Assembly (NCBI GenBank): GCA_030622395.1
Contig: JAUXGF010000119.1
Coordinates: 1-7,971, forward strand
Direction: 5' to 3'
DNA length: 7,971 nucleotides
From: Calditrichaceae bacterium
Lineage (GTDB): Bacteria > Calditrichota > Calditrichia > Calditrichales > Calditrichaceae
The position numbers and the translations under genes were made by a program. Each line of letters begins with the position of its first letter. Within the stretch, counting starts at the first letter, position 1. Of this stretch, positions 6,307 to 7,971 are shown one piece after another. Under the pieces are notes generated by a model, which did not search any database, was not told the DNA's origin, and worked only from the letters and a program-made list of their open reading frames with translations.

Positions 6307-6941
6307 TTTTCACTCAGTCTCTTTTCAGCAAAGCCCGGCAAATAATAAGCAAGCCAACCTGTAAAAAGCCCAAACAGAATGTGGATACCCAGATAAAGCG
6401 GCACGACCAGCCCTAATTGCGGGTTTTCCAATCTAAGCAAAAGCGCTGTTTCAGTAACTACCCTCTGAAAAATCTGCTCAATACTCACGCCGTAGATAAA
6501 ACCTGCAAAAATAAAAAGATGCATTACAGAATAGAGTAAGAGCATAATTGCCACTATCAGATATGACCTGCGGTTAACGCCCAGAAAGAAGACAAATATT
6601 TCCGCAAAAAGCCCTTCCATTAGAATGGCAGAAACCGCACAGGTCATCGCCATTCCTGTTGCTGTTAGTTTAACAAGCGCAGCGACCATGCTCATTAAAA
6701 TAATTGCGCCTCTAACCTGGACAAAGTAGCGGCCGGTTAGGAAAATCAGCGCCGCCACGGCAGTAAGAATAGCGCCGCTGAAGGGCGCCTGCGCCCCTTT
6801 CAGGGTTTCGCCTAATATGACTTCCATTAAACCCCATAGAGCGCCGAAGACGCCTATGCGCGAGATAGTATCAAATAAATGGATTCGTCCGGTAGCTTGA
6901 GAAATAGCTACCGGTAAATGATTTTTCTTAATTACTGACAT
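6294..6941 (-). CDS. Six-helix integral membrane protein, possibly an ECF-type substrate-binding (S) component
   Basis: A 215-aa hydrophobic protein with about six membrane segments: residues 27-45, 51-71, 77-93, 96-121, 127-152 and 176-202. A short charged N-terminus (MSVIKKNHLP) precedes them, and a basic C-terminus ends in KRLSEKSKK. A loop of about 23 residues (153-175) separates helices 5 and 6. Size, helix number and glycine/alanine-rich helices recall S components of energy-coupling-factor vitamin or metal transporters, but I see no diagnostic motif and no ATPase or T component nearby, so this is a tentative family call. The start ATG at 6941 is supported by AGAGG 8 nt upstream. It lies between the aldolase gene (123-nt gap) and the dehydrogenase (139-nt gap), both gaps filled by heptamer repeats. 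A role in importing the pathway's substrate is inference from position only. Confidence 0.75.
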   Translation of the reverse strand: MSVIKKNHLPVAISQATGRIHLFDTISRIGVFGALWGLMEVILGETLKGAQAPFSGAILTAVAALIFLTGRYFVQVRGAIILMSMVAALVKLTATGMAMTCAVSAILMEGLFAEIFVFFLGVNRRSYLIVAIMLLLYSVMHLFIFAGFIYGVSIEQIFQRVVTETALLLRLENPQLGLVVPLYLGIHILFGLFTGWLAYYLPGFAEKRLSEKSKK

Positions 6942-6962
6942 TTTAATAACCTCTTTTTGTAA

Positions 6963-7055
6963 CCGTTCACAGGTTCAAGGTTCAAGGTTAAGAGGTTCAA
7001 AGGTTAACACTGAATCCTGCTTATAGCGGTGAACCCAGAACCCTGAACGGTGAAC
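6963..7055. repeat. Inverted heptamer arrays between aldolase and membrane protein genes
   Basis: Most of the 123-nt gap is made of degenerate 7-nt words. On the plus strand they are gttcaca (6965), ggttcaa (6972 and 6979), ggttaag (6986), ggttcaa (6994) and aggttaa (7001). On the minus strand there are four in a row from 7055 to 7028: gttcacc, gttcagg, gttctgg, gttcacc. The two sets are inverted to each other and could fold as an imperfect hairpin around a non-repetitive loop (about 7008-7027). accgttc at 6962-6968 and gaacggt at 7045-7051 are exact complements. I see no promoter in the gap. Confidence 0.65.
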
Positions 7056-7064
7056 AACATTTTT

Positions 7065-7790
7065 TTAACCGTTTAAGATAATCCCTGATAATCGTTGCAG
7101 GTAGCCGTTGATATCATCCCGGCTCCAGGCGTTCCTGCCGAAAACAATGCCATTTGCCCCGGCATTCATCATAGATTCTACGACAGTGAACATTTCTTCA
7201 TCTTTAGTCTTAGACCCCCCTGCCAATAAAATGGGCAGATTGGTTACCTGCAATAAATCTTTCATTTCTTCGGCTGATTGCGGGATGGAGGTCTTGATTA
7301 TATCGGCGCCTATTTCAGCAATGATGCGCAAAGCATCCCGCTGTTTTACTTCCTTGCCGGTAGGTAAATATTCAGCGATTAGCGGCAAGCCGACTTTTTC
7401 CGACGCTTCAATCAGCGCCCGTAGTCTTTTTATGAAGTCATAGTTCGCATCTTTATCATTAATGATTGCAAAAGCTAAAATTGCATCCGCCCCCATTTGT
7501 GCAGCACGTTCAACGCTGGTAATCATTTCGGTAAATTTAAAATCGCCGAATACTGTACAACCGTCAACCCGTACAATAAGATTGGTTTGATGAAAGGCGG
7601 CGGGAATGTTTTTTATTTGCCCCGGCGAAATTACTATGCCATCCAGAATATTGACGTCCACTTTATTTAACACTGTATTCATGTTTACAAAATTTTGTGG
7701 CACGCCGGAAAACAGACCGTAATCCAGCGCCATAATCAGGGCTTTGGGGCGTTTAAAAAGCCGGTTGAGGCGAATTGTTTTTCCCAGCAT
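7065..7790 (-). CDS. Class I (Schiff-base) aldolase of the DeoC/LacD/FbaB-like family, complete copy
   Basis: A 241-aa TIM-barrel aldolase related to archaeal-type fructose-1,6-bisphosphate aldolase, LsrF and aminodideoxyheptulosonate synthase. It opens with GKTIRLNRLF, then IMALDYGLFSG (19-29), where D23 matches the conserved Asp of the usual MDHG. AEIGADIIKTSIP (158-170) holds K166, the predicted Schiff-base lysine. LLAGGSKTKDEEM (188-200) and GIVFGRNAW (214-222) form the expected phosphate-binding loops, so a phosphorylated substrate is likely. At 241 aa it is shorter than most relatives (about 260-280 aa). TAAGGT, 6-7 nt before the ATG, overlaps the kinase stop codon, so kinase and aldolase are probably translated as a pair. 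The usual H of MDHG is replaced by Y24, perhaps reflecting a different substrate. Cleavage to a triose phosphate plus aldehyde is the expected reaction type; the actual sugar is unknown. Confidence 0.92.
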   Translation of the reverse strand: MLGKTIRLNRLFKRPKALIMALDYGLFSGVPQNFVNMNTVLNKVDVNILDGIVISPGQIKNIPAAFHQTNLIVRVDGCTVFGDFKFTEMITSVERAAQMGADAILAFAIINDKDANYDFIKRLRALIEASEKVGLPLIAEYLPTGKEVKQRDALRIIAEIGADIIKTSIPQSAEEMKDLLQVTNLPILLAGGSKTKDEEMFTVVESMMNAGANGIVFGRNAWSRDDINGYLQRLSGIILNG

Positions 7791-7971
7791 ATTTTTACCT
7801 TAATGTTTTAATGGCGTTTTTTTTAAATATAATTTTGATTTTATCATCTTTGTTGAGCACTAAATGAGGATTACCATCCAGGCAAAGAACAGCGCCCGGT
7901 TTCATTCCCCTTACTTGCAGGCAATCGTCTTCATTGAACAGAATTTGTGATATATGCAAGGGATCTACCTG
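7710..7971. repeat. Right copy of long direct repeat (kinase 3' end + aldolase 5' end)
   Basis: Same orientation as 1-262, offset by exactly 7709 bp. Mismatches are single-base changes; only one falls in the 4-nt intergenic spacer (a at 85, t at 7794). Confidence 0.95.
7795..7971 (-). CDS. AcoX / ATP-NAD kinase-fold protein, C-terminal fragment of second copy
   Basis: The last 58 codons plus stop of a kinase gene whose 5' part lies beyond the window. It matches the C-terminal 58 residues of the complete copy at 86-1093. I count four base differences in the coding part, three silent and one changing Glu to Lys in LVLNEDDKIKII (here LVLNKDDKIKII). The stop TAA (7797-7795) is 4 nt before the aldolase ATG at 7790, the same spacing as in the other copy. 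The preserved frame and mostly silent changes suggest this copy is also functional, but the nucleotide-binding half is not visible. Confidence 0.85.
   Translation of the reverse strand, partial: QVDPLHISQILFNEDDCLQVRGMKPGAVLCLDGNPHLVLNKDDKIKIIFKKNAIKTLR

Noticed and set aside
6231..7055. CRISPR-like array in the repeat-rich gaps
   Set aside because: Repeats are 7-8 nt, contiguous without spacers and inverted, which does not fit CRISPR.
1..7971. Simple circular contig with identical overlapping ends
   Set aside because: The ends differ at seven positions, which an exact assembly overlap would not show. A circle assembled from two variants remains possible and is noted in the repeat finding.

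Overview
This AT-leaning window (roughly 45% G+C by eye) looks like an accessory metabolic locus of a strictly or mostly anaerobic bacterium. The main evidence is an aldehyde:ferredoxin oxidoreductase (AOR) family tungsten/molybdenum enzyme encoded directly next to a protein with four [4Fe-4S] cluster motifs. The GxxExxY gene and the short tandem intergenic words recall genomes of uncultured anaerobes. I cannot name a phylum with confidence. Every supported gene lies on the minus strand, so gene order in transcription runs from high to low coordinates.

Layout in transcription order: the 3' end of an AcoX/ATP-NAD-kinase-fold gene (7971-7795); a complete class I Schiff-base aldolase (7790-7065); a six-helix membrane protein (6941-6294); a tight block of zinc alcohol dehydrogenase (6154-5138), ADP-ribosylglycohydrolase-family hydrolase (5127-4114), a candidate 24-codon small ORF (4106-4032), AOR (4030-2087) and polyferredoxin (2083-1607); a 490-bp inverted-repeat element carrying a GxxExxY gene broken by one amber codon (1586-1097); a complete second kinase gene (1093-86); and the first 27 codons of a second aldolase (81-1).

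The most striking structural feature is that the two window ends are copies of each other. Bases 1-262 and 7710-7971 align without gaps, with seven mismatches by my count. A kinase-aldolase gene pair is therefore present twice in direct orientation, 7709 bp apart, with a five-gene redox/hydrolase/membrane block between. Either the pair was duplicated around the block, or the whole unit is tandemly repeated.

The genes suggest one catabolic route, which is inference only. The ADP-ribosylglycohydrolase-fold enzyme would free a sugar-like moiety from a glycoside. The zinc dehydrogenase would oxidise it, the kinase would phosphorylate it, and the aldolase would split it into a triose phosphate and an aldehyde. 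AOR would then oxidise the aldehyde to an acid, passing electrons to the four-cluster protein. The membrane protein might import the substrate.

All three gaps longer than 100 bp hold degenerate arrays of 7- or 8-nt words arranged as inverted pairs. I find no tRNA, rRNA, CRISPR array, transposase or confident promoter.
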